DNA from: Acidobacteriota bacterium
Lineage (GTDB): Bacteria; Acidobacteriota; Thermoanaerobaculia; Multivoradales; JAGPDF01
DNA: 64,000 bases
NCBI GenBank assembly: GCA_014584695.1
Contig: JACTMI010000031.1
Span: forward strand, 1-64,000
Direction: 5' to 3'
In this document: positions 9,428 through 17,200 of the stretch, piece by piece
How positions within the stretch are numbered: position 1 is the stretch's first letter
How the letters are laid out: each line of letters starts with the position of its first letter
The notes under the pieces: generated by a model
What the model saw: only the letters and a program-made list of their open reading frames with translations
What the model was told of the DNA's origin: nothing
The model's database searches: none
Position numbers and translations under genes: made by a program

Positions 9428-9434
9428 GGACCGG

Positions 9435-9440
9435 AGTCTA
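9435..9440 (-). promoter_or_regulatory. TAGACT, -10 like element 7 bases before TTG start
   Basis: Minus-strand GCTAGACT followed by 7 bases and the TTG at 9427. It belongs to the TAnnnT set of near-leaderless starts. Confidence 0.45.
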
Positions 9441-9475
9441 GCGCGCGCCGCGCCGGGGGCGTCGCGCCGCCGCGC

Positions 9476-12412
9476 TCAGGGCAGGCGCGCCTCGGCGGCG
9501 AAGCGGGCCGGGATGACGAGACCGAGCCACCAGCGGGTGTCGCCCTCGAGGCGACCGTCGAGCGGGCGCGCCACGCCGGCCCGGGCCTCGAGCGTCGGCA
9601 GATCGAGGAACGGCGGCGCGGCGAGTGACCAGCGGGCCTCGAGGCCGACCAGCCGCAGTCTCTCCTCCGGGCCCTCGAACCAATCGCCGAAGAGCTCGAT
9701 CGGCACGCCGCGCCACCCCAGCCGCAAGCTCGAGTGGTCCAGCCGCTCGCCGGCGAGCGAGCCGTCGGGCAGCGCCGGATGGGCGACCCGGCCGGGCAGC
9801 AGGCTCTCGGGCAGCAGCGAGGAGGGGACGCCGCCGAGCCGCACCGGAGCCGAGCTGGCGCCCCGGCCTCGGACTTCGCGCCGACCGAGGCCGAGCTCGA
9901 TCCGGCCGCGTGGCGACGCCAGGGCGAGCGCGAGGGAGAGGCGCTGCTGCTCGCCGCGCGAGGCGCCGTCGACCGGCACCGCGGCGGCGTAGGTGAGCCG
10001 CGGCCGCGCCGACAGCGCACCGCGCGACCGGACCGTGCTCACCTCGAGGTCGGCCCAGAGCGACGTCGTCTCCGTGCCCGCGCCGGCGCCGCGCCGCCAC
10101 CGCGCCCACGCGAGCCCCCCGCCCGCCTCCACCCGCGCCGCCCCCACCCGCCGCACCCCCCGGAGCGAGAGCTCGACGCCGTCGAGCTCGGTCGGGTCAC
10201 TCTCGACGCCGTCGAGCTCGGTCGGGTCACTCTCGACGCCGTCGAGCTGGGCTTGGTCACCCTCGACGCCGTCGAGCTCGTTCCCATCCAACTCGACGCG
10301 CACCGCCTGGAGTCCGAGAGTGAGCGGGAACCCTCGCCAGGCGCCGGCGAGCCGGGCGCCCCGCGGTCCGTCACCGCCGCCGACGCTGGCGAGCGCGAGC
10401 AGCTCGGTGCGACCGAGCAGATCGCCCCAGCGGACCCCGAGCTCGAGCGGTCCCGCGCTGTCACCGCTCCATCCGGCGACGAGCGGCGAGGCCTCGAGGC
10501 GGCCCGGCCCGTACCCCCTGGGCCTCGGCGCTTCGCCCACCGCGACCACCGAGGGGGGGCGCGGCACCGAGGGCGGTGGCGCGGTTGCCGGCTGCCAGGT
10601 GGCCGCGTCGAGATCGAGGCGCGCCAGGTCGAAGCCGTCGGCGTCGGCGAGGAGGTGAAAGAGGGCCGTCCCGTCGGGCGTTGGGGTCGGGTAGAGCGCG
10701 ACGTCGGCGCCGTGCGTCACCTGGTGCCAACGGGCGCCGTCCGCGGCCGGTAGCGCCTCGATCTCGATCGCGTCGCCGCGCGCCACGGCCGCGTAGAGCA
10801 GCGTGCCGTCGGCGCGCCAGGCGAGCTGGAGCGGCTCGCCGCCGGCCGGCAGCTCGAGCTCGACCGCGGCGCCGTCGGGCAGCTGCCGGAGCCGTGCCTG
10901 CCAGCGCCCCTGCCGATGCTCGAGCCAGGCGAGACGTCCGCCGTCGAGCGAGTAACGGGGCTGATCGAAGCCGCGATCCACGGCGGGTCCCTCGAGGATG
11001 CGGACCGCACCGCCGTCGAGCTCCACCTCGACCAGCGCGGAGAAACCGTCGCGGCGCTGGATCGCCACGGCGCGTCCACCGTCCGGGTGAGGATCGGCCT
11101 CGGTGAGTCCGGCGCCACGAGTCAGGCGCCGGGCCCGGCGGTCTCCGGGCCGCCAGCGGTGAAGGTCGAAGATGCGGTCCCCCCGCGGCCCCGGCGCGCC
11201 GAGCGCCAGCAAGAGATCGCCGTCCGCGAAGAAACGAGCGCCGCCGATCTCGACGCCCGGGTCCAGCTCGCGCTCGGCGAGCCGGCGCACCGGCTCTGGG
11301 CCGGTTTCGATCGGCGGCGCGTCCTCCGGGTCGCGCGTCAGCTGGCGTGCGATCCGCTCGCGCCGCATCTGCACGGCCTCGGCATCGGGCACCGTAGCGG
11401 CGACGACCACGCGCGGCGGCCGGCGATGCCGCCGCTCGACGAAAGCGAGCCGCTCGCCGTCGGCCGCGAGGGCGAGGTGCGAGGTGGCGCCGGCGAGATC
11501 GAGCCAGAGCTCCCCGGCGCGCCGCGTCGGCGCCTGGGCTTCGGCGCGGGCGACGGCCTCGGCAGTCGTCTCGGCGGCGAAGCGGGCCCAGAGGCGGTCG
11601 GGCCGTTCACCGTAGACGCCGGCGAAGGCCTCGACGAAGGAGCGTTCGGTGCGCGCGGTCAGGCGGCGCCAGAGCCGGTCCAAGCCGCCCGGCTCGGTCC
11701 TTGTCTCCAGCCACTCGAGGTAGGCGGAACCGGCGAGGTAGGCCATCGAGCGGCCGAAGAAGGCGTCGTCGCCGGCGGAGAGCGCGCCGTAATCGGGCAG
11801 GCGTCCGGCGCGCGCGAAGCGGCGCAGCAGCGCGGGCCGCCAAGCGCCGTGCGGCCGGCCCGAGCCGGTCAGCCGCCCTTCGGCCAACGTCGCGTAGCCC
11901 TCGATGACCCATCGCGGCGCCTTGGTGGCGATCGGCGAGAGCGGCCACAGCGTCCGCTCGGCCAGCCCGCGCAGCGGTGCGCGCGAAGGGCGTGTCAGGT
12001 GGGCCAGGTGCACCAGCTCGTGCACCAGCACGAGCTCGCCCCAATCGCCGTGCGGTGACAGGGTCGAGGCCGCCGCGGGGGGCGTCGTCCACAGGATCGC
12101 CCGCGGCGAGCCGAGCAGTGGCCAGGCCGAGCCGTTGGGCGCCGCGGCGGGATCGGCGATCACCAGGTCGATCGTCCGCGCCGGGAAGTGGCCGACCGCC
12201 GCGGCGACCGCTTCCCGCGCCGGCTCGAGCCGCGCGGCGAGCCGCTCGCACCAGAGGCGCGTGGCCGCCGGACAGTGCAACCGGAAGTGCTCGGTCTCCA
12301 AGGTGAGCCAGGGCAGGTCGGGCGGCTGTGCCGGCGCGGGCGCCGCGCCGAGGAGGGCGCCGAGCAGGACGGCACCGACCAGGATGCGCCAGACGGTGGT
12401 CGGCCGCGTCAT
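9476..12412 (-). CDS. exported HEXXH peptidase with propeller and barrel-like C-terminus
   Basis: A 978-residue secreted protein. A signal peptide (about 1-30, cleavage near AQPPD) precedes a peptidase-MA-like zinc metalloprotease domain (about 35-250) with LVHELVHLAHLTR and a downstream WVIEGYATLAEG that supplies the third-ligand Glu. Residues about 280-640 are TolB/PD40-type propeller repeats (SHLALAADGERLAFVE, RYSLDGGRLAWLE). The last about 300 residues alternate short strands with glycine-rich turns like an outer-membrane barrel. A set of 10-residue acidic repeats (around DNA 10172-10291) sits inside this part. The ATG at 12412 overlaps the upstream stop by 4 bases, so translation is coupled. 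Cell-surface proteolysis or protein processing is inferred; the substrate is unknown. Confidence 0.75.
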   Translation of the reverse strand: MTRPTTVWRILVGAVLLGALLGAAPAPAQPPDLPWLTLETEHFRLHCPAATRLWCERLAARLEPAREAVAAAVGHFPARTIDLVIADPAAAPNGSAWPLLGSPRAILWTTPPAAASTLSPHGDWGELVLVHELVHLAHLTRPSRAPLRGLAERTLWPLSPIATKAPRWVIEGYATLAEGRLTGSGRPHGAWRPALLRRFARAGRLPDYGALSAGDDAFFGRSMAYLAGSAYLEWLETRTEPGGLDRLWRRLTARTERSFVEAFAGVYGERPDRLWARFAAETTAEAVARAEAQAPTRRAGELWLDLAGATSHLALAADGERLAFVERRHRRPPRVVVAATVPDAEAVQMRRERIARQLTRDPEDAPPIETGPEPVRRLAERELDPGVEIGGARFFADGDLLLALGAPGPRGDRIFDLHRWRPGDRRARRLTRGAGLTEADPHPDGGRAVAIQRRDGFSALVEVELDGGAVRILEGPAVDRGFDQPRYSLDGGRLAWLEHRQGRWQARLRQLPDGAAVELELPAGGEPLQLAWRADGTLLYAAVARGDAIEIEALPAADGARWHQVTHGADVALYPTPTPDGTALFHLLADADGFDLARLDLDAATWQPATAPPPSVPRPPSVVAVGEAPRPRGYGPGRLEASPLVAGWSGDSAGPLELGVRWGDLLGRTELLALASVGGGDGPRGARLAGAWRGFPLTLGLQAVRVELDGNELDGVEGDQAQLDGVESDPTELDGVESDPTELDGVELSLRGVRRVGAARVEAGGGLAWARWRRGAGAGTETTSLWADLEVSTVRSRGALSARPRLTYAAAVPVDGASRGEQQRLSLALALASPRGRIELGLGRREVRGRGASSAPVRLGGVPSSLLPESLLPGRVAHPALPDGSLAGERLDHSSLRLGWRGVPIELFGDWFEGPEERLRLVGLEARWSLAAPPFLDLPTLEARAGVARPLDGRLEGDTRWWLGLVIPARFAAEARLP
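10172..10291 (-). repeat. four 30-base in-frame tandem repeats
   Basis: Four head-to-tail 30-base units beginning CTCGACGCCGTCGAGCT. Units 1 and 2 are identical, and 3 and 4 have diverged. They encode 10-residue acidic units around LDGVE (for example LDGVESDPTE) inside the barrel-like part of the exported peptidase. There are no spacers, so this is a coding minisatellite and not a CRISPR array. Confidence 0.9.
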
Positions 12413-13029
12413 CGATAGGTCCTGCCGTCGAAGTCGACCTGCTCGACCCAGAGCACTTCGCAGCCACCGTCGCCGTGGTCGGTGCGCACGGTCGAGGTGG
12501 TCCAGCGGAAGCGTTCGCCTCGGATGTCGACCAGCAGGCCCCGCAGCCGCACTTCGTCGCCGCGCCCGAGCGCCAGCAGCGCGCGCCGCACGTTGGCGTT
12601 GGCGGGCAGGACGTGGGTGTTGGCCGAGTGGGAGATGACGTAAGCGGCGTCGAGATCGGCGCTGTCGGTGCGCCAGAAGTAGAAGCGCCAGCTCTGGGAG
12701 ACGTCGAGCGCCCGCCGCCACTCCGGCTCCGCCAGGTCGCCCCAGGCGAGCGCCAGGTCGACCGGCGACAGGAAGGCCAGGTCGTCGAATCGATAGCGCT
12801 CGGCGCCCAAGACGTAGGCGGCGATGTCGTAGCGGTACCGCGGCACGACGGTGAGCTCGCCGCGCCGGGTGGCGAGGATGAAAGCGGGTTGGTCGGTCGG
12901 CTCCTGCAGCGGCTCGCGGCGCCAGTCGACCAGTTCGGCCCCCGGCTCTCCGGTCGGCCGGCCGGCCGCCCAGAACGCGAGCGCCGCGGCGGCCAGCACG
13001 GCGCCGACAACCAGCCTCCGGAAGCTCAA
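12409..13029 (-). CDS. conserved exported or membrane-anchored protein, unknown function
   Basis: 206 residues. One N-terminal hydrophobic segment (RRLVVGAVLAAAALAFWAAG, residues about 4-23) acts as a signal or anchor; the rest is a compact extracytoplasmic domain. Distinct blocks: VVPRYRYDIAAYVLG (about 61-75), DDLAFLSPVDLALAWGDL (about 81-98), WRFYFWR and VISHSANTHVLPANANVRRAL (about 130-150), then DEVRLRGLLVDI. The blocks look strongly constrained, as in a conserved hypothetical family, but no function can be assigned. It lies 22 bases after the TPR gene and shares ATGA with the peptidase gene, so the three form one operon. Confidence 0.75.
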   Translation of the reverse strand: MSFRRLVVGAVLAAAALAFWAAGRPTGEPGAELVDWRREPLQEPTDQPAFILATRRGELTVVPRYRYDIAAYVLGAERYRFDDLAFLSPVDLALAWGDLAEPEWRRALDVSQSWRFYFWRTDSADLDAAYVISHSANTHVLPANANVRRALLALGRGDEVRLRGLLVDIRGERFRWTTSTVRTDHGDGGCEVLWVEQVDFDGRTYR

Positions 13030-13051
13030 GGCTGGCCGCCTCCCGCCGGAC

Positions 13052-14023
13052 TCACGAGCCGCCGCGCAGCTCCGCCAGCGTCTTCTCGACCTCGGCCGCC
13101 TCGGCCGTCTTGCCCATCGCCTTGAGGATCTCGATCTTGCGCTCGTAGGCGCGGAAGTTGCGCGGCGTGATCGCCAACGCGCGGTCGAGCTCGGCGACCG
13201 CCTCGGCGTATTCCTGGCCCGCGACGTGGATCTCGGCCAGCGCGGAGTGCGCCTGGTAGAGCTTGGGGTCGATCTCGAGCGCCTGCGCGAAGCGCTTGCG
13301 GGCGAGATCGCCGTGCTGGCTGTTCCAGGCCTCGGCGCCGGCGTTGTAGAGGAGCTTCGCGGTGTCCGGCGTGCGGTCGAGCGCGGCGAGCTGCTCCAAG
13401 GCGGCGGCCGACTCCTCCCTGCGGCCCAGGGCTTCGAGCGAGTCGAACCGGCTGCGCAGCGCCTCGACGTCGGCGGGATCGATGGCCAGCACTTTCGCCG
13501 CCGCCTCGAGCGAGCGCTCGTAGTCCTTCTGCATGTCGTAGAGGCTGGCCAGGGCTCGCCACGCTTCCTTGAAGTCGGGCTTGCCGGCCGCTGCCTCCTC
13601 GAAACGGGCGATCGCGGTCTCGGTGTCGTGCAGTTGCAGCGCCTGGACCCCCTCGTTGTAGATGGTGACGTGGTCGCGCGGCACCAGTGCGAGGCCGAGC
13701 TCGGCGGTCATGCTGCTCTTCAGCTTCTGCGCCGGCAGATCGACGGACTCCTCGCGGGCGGCGTAGCCCTCCTTACCGACCTTGAGAACGTAAACGCGGG
13801 CGAAGTCGGGCAACTCGCCCTTGAAGCGGCCCTTCTTGTCGGTGACGCCGGAGACGGTGAAGGGCTCGCCGGAGGCCGCCGTCAGCGACACCGAGGCACC
13901 TTCCATCGGGGCCTGCTCGGCGTCGGTCACGGTGACCTCGAACTTGAACTTCTCTTTGGCGAACGCGGCGCCGGCGGCCGAAACCAGGACCGCGAGGGCG
14001 AGGGCTAGGATCTTCTTCGACAC
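13052..14023 (-). CDS. exported TPR protein with N-terminal carboxypeptidase-regulatory-like domain
   Basis: 323 residues, predicted periplasmic. Signal peptide MSKKILALALAVLVSAAGAAFA. Residues about 25-105 form a CarboxypepD_reg-type beta sandwich (FEVTVTDAEQAPMEGASVSL, GVTDKKGRFKGEL). Residues about 120-320 hold about five tetratricopeptide repeats, for example AIARFEEAAAGKPDFKEAW and ARKRFAQALEIDPKLYQAH. Such proteins act as scaffolds. The start is GTG at 14023, with AAGGAG 9 bases upstream and a TATAAT element about 60 bases upstream. It is first in an operon with the conserved exported protein and the HEXXH peptidase, suggesting a shared envelope role. Confidence 0.82.
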   Translation of the reverse strand: MSKKILALALAVLVSAAGAAFAKEKFKFEVTVTDAEQAPMEGASVSLTAASGEPFTVSGVTDKKGRFKGELPDFARVYVLKVGKEGYAAREESVDLPAQKLKSSMTAELGLALVPRDHVTIYNEGVQALQLHDTETAIARFEEAAAGKPDFKEAWRALASLYDMQKDYERSLEAAAKVLAIDPADVEALRSRFDSLEALGRREESAAALEQLAALDRTPDTAKLLYNAGAEAWNSQHGDLARKRFAQALEIDPKLYQAHSALAEIHVAGQEYAEAVAELDRALAITPRNFRAYERKIEILKAMGKTAEAAEVEKTLAELRGGS

Positions 14024-14081
14024 GGTGGACTCCTTCGTGGAGTTGGGGGAGGGCGTGAGCGGGCGAAACCGTGGGAAGGCG

Positions 14082-14087
14082 ATTATA
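14082..14087 (-). promoter_or_regulatory. TATAAT -10 element of the TPR/peptidase operon
   Basis: Minus-strand CTCGTATAATCGCC is a full -10 consensus, rare in this GC-rich sequence. It would place the start near 14075, giving a leader of about 50 bases before the GTG at 14023. No convincing -35 at 16-18 bases. Confidence 0.6.
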
Positions 14088-14204
14088 CGAGAACCGCGGC
14101 AGCGAACCTGCCGGCGTTCGGTGGTCTCCTACGGCGCGCGACCGCGGCGCCAGCCCGCACCAGCAGCGGCTGGCGCGGGCGCGGCGCGGATCGCGGTGGA
14201 GATG

Positions 14205-14237
14205 AAAAGGCCCCGGCGTCTCGCGACGCCGGGGCCT
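14205..14237 (-). terminator. intrinsic terminator of the histone-like gene
   Basis: Perfect 13-base arms (AGGCCCCGGCGTC and GACGCCGGGGCCT) around a TCGC loop. On the minus strand the hairpin runs straight into TTTTCATC. It lies 26 bases beyond the stop of the Lys/Ala-rich protein gene and is the best intrinsic terminator in the window. Confidence 0.9.
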
Positions 14238-14263
14238 CGGAAGTGCGAGTTGCGTGGAGCGGC

Positions 14264-14587
14264 TTACATCGCAGGCATGGCCGGAGCCGCCGGAGCGGGG
14301 GCCGGAGCAGCCATCTTCTTGCGGGCGGGCTTCTTCGCCTTCTTGGCCTTCTTGGCGGGCTTCTTGGCGGCCTTCTTGGCGGCCTTCTTCTTGGCGGGCT
14401 TCTTGGCTGCCTTCATCTTCGCCGGCTTCTTGGCGGCCTTCTTGGCGGCCTTCTTGGCCTTCTTGGCAGGCTTCTTCGCGGCCTTCTTGGCTGCCTTCTT
14501 CTTCGCCGGCTTCTTGGCTGCCTTCTTCGCGGCCTTCTTGGCGGGCTTCTTCGCGGCCTTCTTGGCTGCCTTCTTCTTCGCTGCCAT
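14264..14587 (-). CDS. histone H1-like Lys/Ala/Pro-rich DNA-binding protein
   Basis: A 107-residue protein of extremely low complexity. It begins MAAKKKAAKKAAKKPAKK and continues as repeats of AAKK and PAKK to about residue 90, ending in a Pro/Ala/Met tail (APAPAPAAPAMPAM). This composition matches bacterial H1-like nucleoid proteins (AlgP/HctB type), which bind DNA through lysines without a folded core. The ATG at 14587 has GGAGGAGG 7 bases upstream, and a terminator follows. The gene starts in an unusually AT-rich promoter region. Repeats of this kind readily change in number between strains. A ribosome-associated role is an alternative. Confidence 0.85.
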   Translation of the reverse strand: MAAKKKAAKKAAKKPAKKAAKKAAKKPAKKKAAKKAAKKPAKKAKKAAKKAAKKPAKMKAAKKPAKKKAAKKAAKKPAKKAKKAKKPARKKMAAPAPAPAAPAMPAM

Positions 14588-14989
14588 TCGTGTCCTCCTC
14601 CGGTTCGACGACTCGCTGCGAGCCGTCCTCCTCCGCTCCGTTTGTGCGCTGCCGCCTCTCGCGCGAGATGGCCCGGCAGAAGTGGAATGCGGAGGAGACT
14701 TGTTTGACGTAATTGTCAACATTTTTCGCGAATACACAAGAGGTTGGAGCAACTTTTTTTTCGTCGCCGACGAAGAGAGCGCTCGCGGAGGAGTGGTTCG
14801 GCGCCGCGCGAAGGAGCGATTCCGTGTCGCGCGAGGGAGCAATCCGGCGTCGCGCACGTCTCCGATTCGGTGGCACGGGCGGCTCGATTCGCCGGTGTGC
14901 GACCGCCGTTCGCCGGTGAGGTCGCGACGCGGCGCGCGAGGTTGCGTAGTCTCCCCAAGACGCCGGCTGGCGGCGGCGAGGAGGCGAGG
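14588..14989. other. divergent intergenic region with AT-rich core
   Basis: This 402-base gap has no coding-like ORF. Around 14700-14765 it is strikingly AT-rich, with T runs, and contains the inverted repeat at 14704-14719. From 14806 to 14851 a 23-base unit (GCGCGAAGGAGCGATTCCGT and on) is repeated in tandem with 18 of 23 positions matching. TAGTCT at 14947-14952 is a plausible -10 for the rightward LiaI-like gene. Promoters for the histone-like gene must lie in the AT-rich part but cannot be fixed. Confidence 0.5.
14704..14719. promoter_or_regulatory. inverted repeat TTGAC-N6-GTCAA
   Basis: TTGACGTAATTGTCAA, 5-base arms with a 6-base spacer, in the AT-rich island upstream of the histone-like gene. 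Read leftward it contains TTGACA, which could also be a -35. It may be an operator; the arms are short, so chance is possible. Confidence 0.35.
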
Positions 14990-15373
14990 ATGAAGGGGAC
15001 GCAACGAGGCGGGATCGCGATCGGACGGTTGGTGATCGGCCTGGTTCTGGTCGCGGTGGGCGGCCTCTGGCTGCTCGGCAATCTCGGCGTCGTGCCGCCG
15101 TTCGACCTGGGACGCTACTGGTACCTGATTCCGTTGGTGATCGGCGCGGCGAAGCTGGCGCTCGGCCCGGACGGCGAGACGCGGCGCAGCGGTGTCTGGT
15201 TCCTGCTCGCCGGCCTCTACGGCTGGGTCTCGGTGGAGCGGATCGGCGGTCTCTCCTACCGGACCGCCTGGCCGGTCTTCGTCATCGCGGGCGGTCTGCT
15301 GCTGGCCTTCGACGCTCTCGGCGGCCGGCGGAGTAGCGCCGCGAGAGCGAAGGAGGTCGACGATGTCCGCTAG
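14990..15373 (+). CDS. LiaI-type four-helix membrane protein (DUF5668-like)
   Basis: 127 residues in the inner membrane with about four hydrophobic helices: LVIGLVLVAVGGLWLLGNLG (about 14-33), YWYLIPLVIGAAKLAL, GVWFLLAGLYGWVSV and TAWPVFVIAGGLLLAFDAL. Short helices with WLLxNLG near the start are typical of the LiaI/LiaF-like transmembrane region, a family linked to envelope-stress sensing. GAGGCGAGG precedes the ATG at 14990. It overlaps the next gene by 11 bases, so the two are translated together. The downstream LytS/LytTR pair suggests the membrane proteins and the two-component system form one module. Confidence 0.8.
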   Translation: MKGTQRGGIAIGRLVIGLVLVAVGGLWLLGNLGVVPPFDLGRYWYLIPLVIGAAKLALGPDGETRRSGVWFLLAGLYGWVSVERIGGLSYRTAWPVFVIAGGLLLAFDALGGRRSSAARAKEVDDVR

Positions 15374-16118
15374 ACAGCCCAGCTGGATCTCCGCCCGATT
15401 GGTGATGGGAATCGGCATCGCCGTGCTCGGCGGGGCGATCCTGCTCGACAACCTGGAGCTGGCCGACGCGCGCCTCTTCCTGCGCTTCTTCTGGCCGGCG
15501 TTCTGGATCACTCTCGGCGCGGCGCTGGTGGCGAACCACTGGGGGAGCCGCACCGCGCTTTGGGGTGGTGGCGCCATCGCCGCCGGCCTCTGGCTGCTCG
15601 CCGACCGGCTCGAGCTGGTCGACTTCGGGTTCTTCGAGCTGGCGCTGCCGGCGGCGCTGCTCGCCCTGGGCGGCACGCTGGTGTGGCGGGCGCTCGAGGG
15701 CCGACCGTCGCTCGGAGCCGTCGCGGCGAGCGCGCAGGAGGGAGCGCCGGCCGGGACACCGACGGGCGAGCCGGAGCCGGGTGAGAGCGACGTGGTCAAG
15801 GCGTTCGCCCTGATGAGCGGCTACGAGAAGAAGTGGACCGGGCGGGCGCTACGGGCGGGTGACCTCTCGGCGGTGATGGGCGGCGTCGAGATCGACCTGC
15901 GCGGTGCCCGCACCGTCCCCGGCGGTGCGGTGGTCGAGGTGTTCGCCTTCTGGGGCGGTGTGGTGATCAAGGTCCCCGAGAGCTGGCGGGTCGACAGCGA
16001 GATCAACGTGCTGCTGGGCGGCTACGAGGACAAGACGCGCCCGGCGGCCGGGCCACCGCAGGGCCGGCTCGTGCTGCGCGGGCTCGCCGTCATGGGTGGC
16101 GTCGAGGTCTCGAACTAG
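15363..16118 (+). CDS. LiaF-like membrane protein (cell-wall-active antibiotic response family)
   Basis: 251 residues: an N-terminal hydrophobic half (about 10-110) with four helices like its upstream neighbour (MGIGIAVLGGAILLDNLEL), a linker rich in Pro/Glu/Gly (about 115-140), then a C-terminal beta-rich domain (about 150-251) with repeating AVMGGVEIDLRGA, VFAFWGGVVIKVPESW, NVLLGGYEDKTR and LAVMGGVEV. These MGGVEI/GGV repeats are the hallmark of the LiaF/YvqF C-terminal domain. In Firmicutes, LiaF restrains the LiaSR two-component system; here the adjacent kinase is a LytS type, so the pairing is inference. The upstream reading frame overlaps by 11 bases. Confidence 0.85.
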   Translation: MSARQPSWISARLVMGIGIAVLGGAILLDNLELADARLFLRFFWPAFWITLGAALVANHWGSRTALWGGGAIAAGLWLLADRLELVDFGFFELALPAALLALGGTLVWRALEGRPSLGAVAASAQEGAPAGTPTGEPEPGESDVVKAFALMSGYEKKWTGRALRAGDLSAVMGGVEIDLRGARTVPGGAVVEVFAFWGGVVIKVPESWRVDSEINVLLGGYEDKTRPAAGPPQGRLVLRGLAVMGGVEVSN

Positions 16119-16131
16119 CGTGGGCCCGACG

Positions 16132-17193
16132 ATGCACCCGGTGCTCGCCCGTCCGGCCCGGCTGGCCGGCTACCTGGCGGTGGCGGCCGCTTTCGGCCTG
16201 CTGCTCGCGCTGCTGACGACCGCGGTGGCGCCCGGCCCGCTCGCCGAGGCGCTCTGGCTGGGCGTCCCACTCGCGCTGGTCTACGCCTTCATGAGCCTCG
16301 CCGTCTGGTACCCGGTACGGGCGCTCCTGTTCGGCGGCATCGGCACGCGAGGGATCGTCGGCATCACCGTCGCGGCCTTCGCGGCCGCCGCTCTCTGGAC
16401 CGGCCTCGGACAACTCTGGTCACGGCTGCTCGCAGCCGCAGGGCTCGCACCGGGCGCCCCCGCGCGCTTCGCCGAGGCGCAGCCGCTCTTCTTCGCGCTC
16501 GGCGTCTTCCTGTTCGCGCTCGCGGTGCTGCTGCACGGCCTCTTCGCGGCGCTCGAACGGGCGCGCGCCGGCGAACGGCGGGCGCTCGAGCTGCAGGTTC
16601 ACGCCCGGGAGGCCGAGCTGCGCGCCCTCAAGGCGCAGCTCGACCCGCACTTCCTGTTCAACAGCCTGAACTCGGTGGCGGCGCTGATCGGCACCGACGC
16701 TCCGGCGGCGCGCCGGATGTGCTTTCTGATGGCCGGGTTCTTCCGCAAGAGCCTCGGGCTGGGGCGGCGGGAGGCGATCCCCCTGGCCGAGGAGATGTAC
16801 CTCGCCGAAACCTACCTGGCGATCGAGGAGGTCCGCTTCGGCGAACGCCTCCGCCCCGTGCTCGAGGTCGCCGAGGACACGCTCTCGCTGGCCGTGCCGC
16901 CGCTCGCGCTGCAGCCCCTGGTCGAGAACGCCGTTCACCACGGCGTCGCCCACCGCCTCGAGGGGGGCGAGGTCCGCATCTCCGCGCAACGGCGCGGCGA
17001 TCTGCTCGAGCTGGCGGTCGAGAATCCGTGCGATCCCGAGCGCCCGGCCTCGCGCGGCGCCGGCGTCGGCCTCGCCAACGTGCGGGCGCGGCTCGAGGCG
17101 CTCTACGGCCACCACGCCCGGCTCGAGATCGAGGCGGCGCCGGCGCGCTACCTCGTCCGGCTGCTGCTGCCCGCCCGCGCGGTGGCGCCTTGA
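16132..17193 (+). CDS. LytS-family sensor histidine kinase
   Basis: 353-residue inner-membrane kinase. About four membrane segments lie in residues 8-150 (LAGYLAVAAAFGLLLALLTT, LALVYAFMSLAVWYPVRALL and others), then a coiled linker (ALELQVHAREAELRALKAQ) and the His_kinase domain with phospho-acceptor in LDPHFLFNSLNSVAALIG (about 165-182). The ATP-binding lid follows: LALQPLVENAVHHGV (about 260) and GAGVGLANVRARLEALYG. PHFLFN is diagnostic of the LytS/YehU class. An in-frame GTG at 16120 is an alternative start closer to the LiaF stop. It precedes its regulator by 7 bases. The stimulus is unknown, but the LiaF-like neighbours suggest envelope state. Confidence 0.92.
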   Translation: MHPVLARPARLAGYLAVAAAFGLLLALLTTAVAPGPLAEALWLGVPLALVYAFMSLAVWYPVRALLFGGIGTRGIVGITVAAFAAAALWTGLGQLWSRLLAAAGLAPGAPARFAEAQPLFFALGVFLFALAVLLHGLFAALERARAGERRALELQVHAREAELRALKAQLDPHFLFNSLNSVAALIGTDAPAARRMCFLMAGFFRKSLGLGRREAIPLAEEMYLAETYLAIEEVRFGERLRPVLEVAEDTLSLAVPPLALQPLVENAVHHGVAHRLEGGEVRISAQRRGDLLELAVENPCDPERPASRGAGVGLANVRARLEALYGHHARLEIEAAPARYLVRLLLPARAVAP

Positions 17194-17200
17194 GGCGCGA

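Noticed and set aside
10172-10291. CRISPR array
   Set aside because: The repeats are directly adjacent with no spacers and are in frame in a gene; no cas genes.
14264-14587. CRISPR or non-coding repeat array
   Set aside because: The repetitive DNA encodes an uninterrupted Lys/Ala/Pro protein with a good ribosome binding site and terminator.
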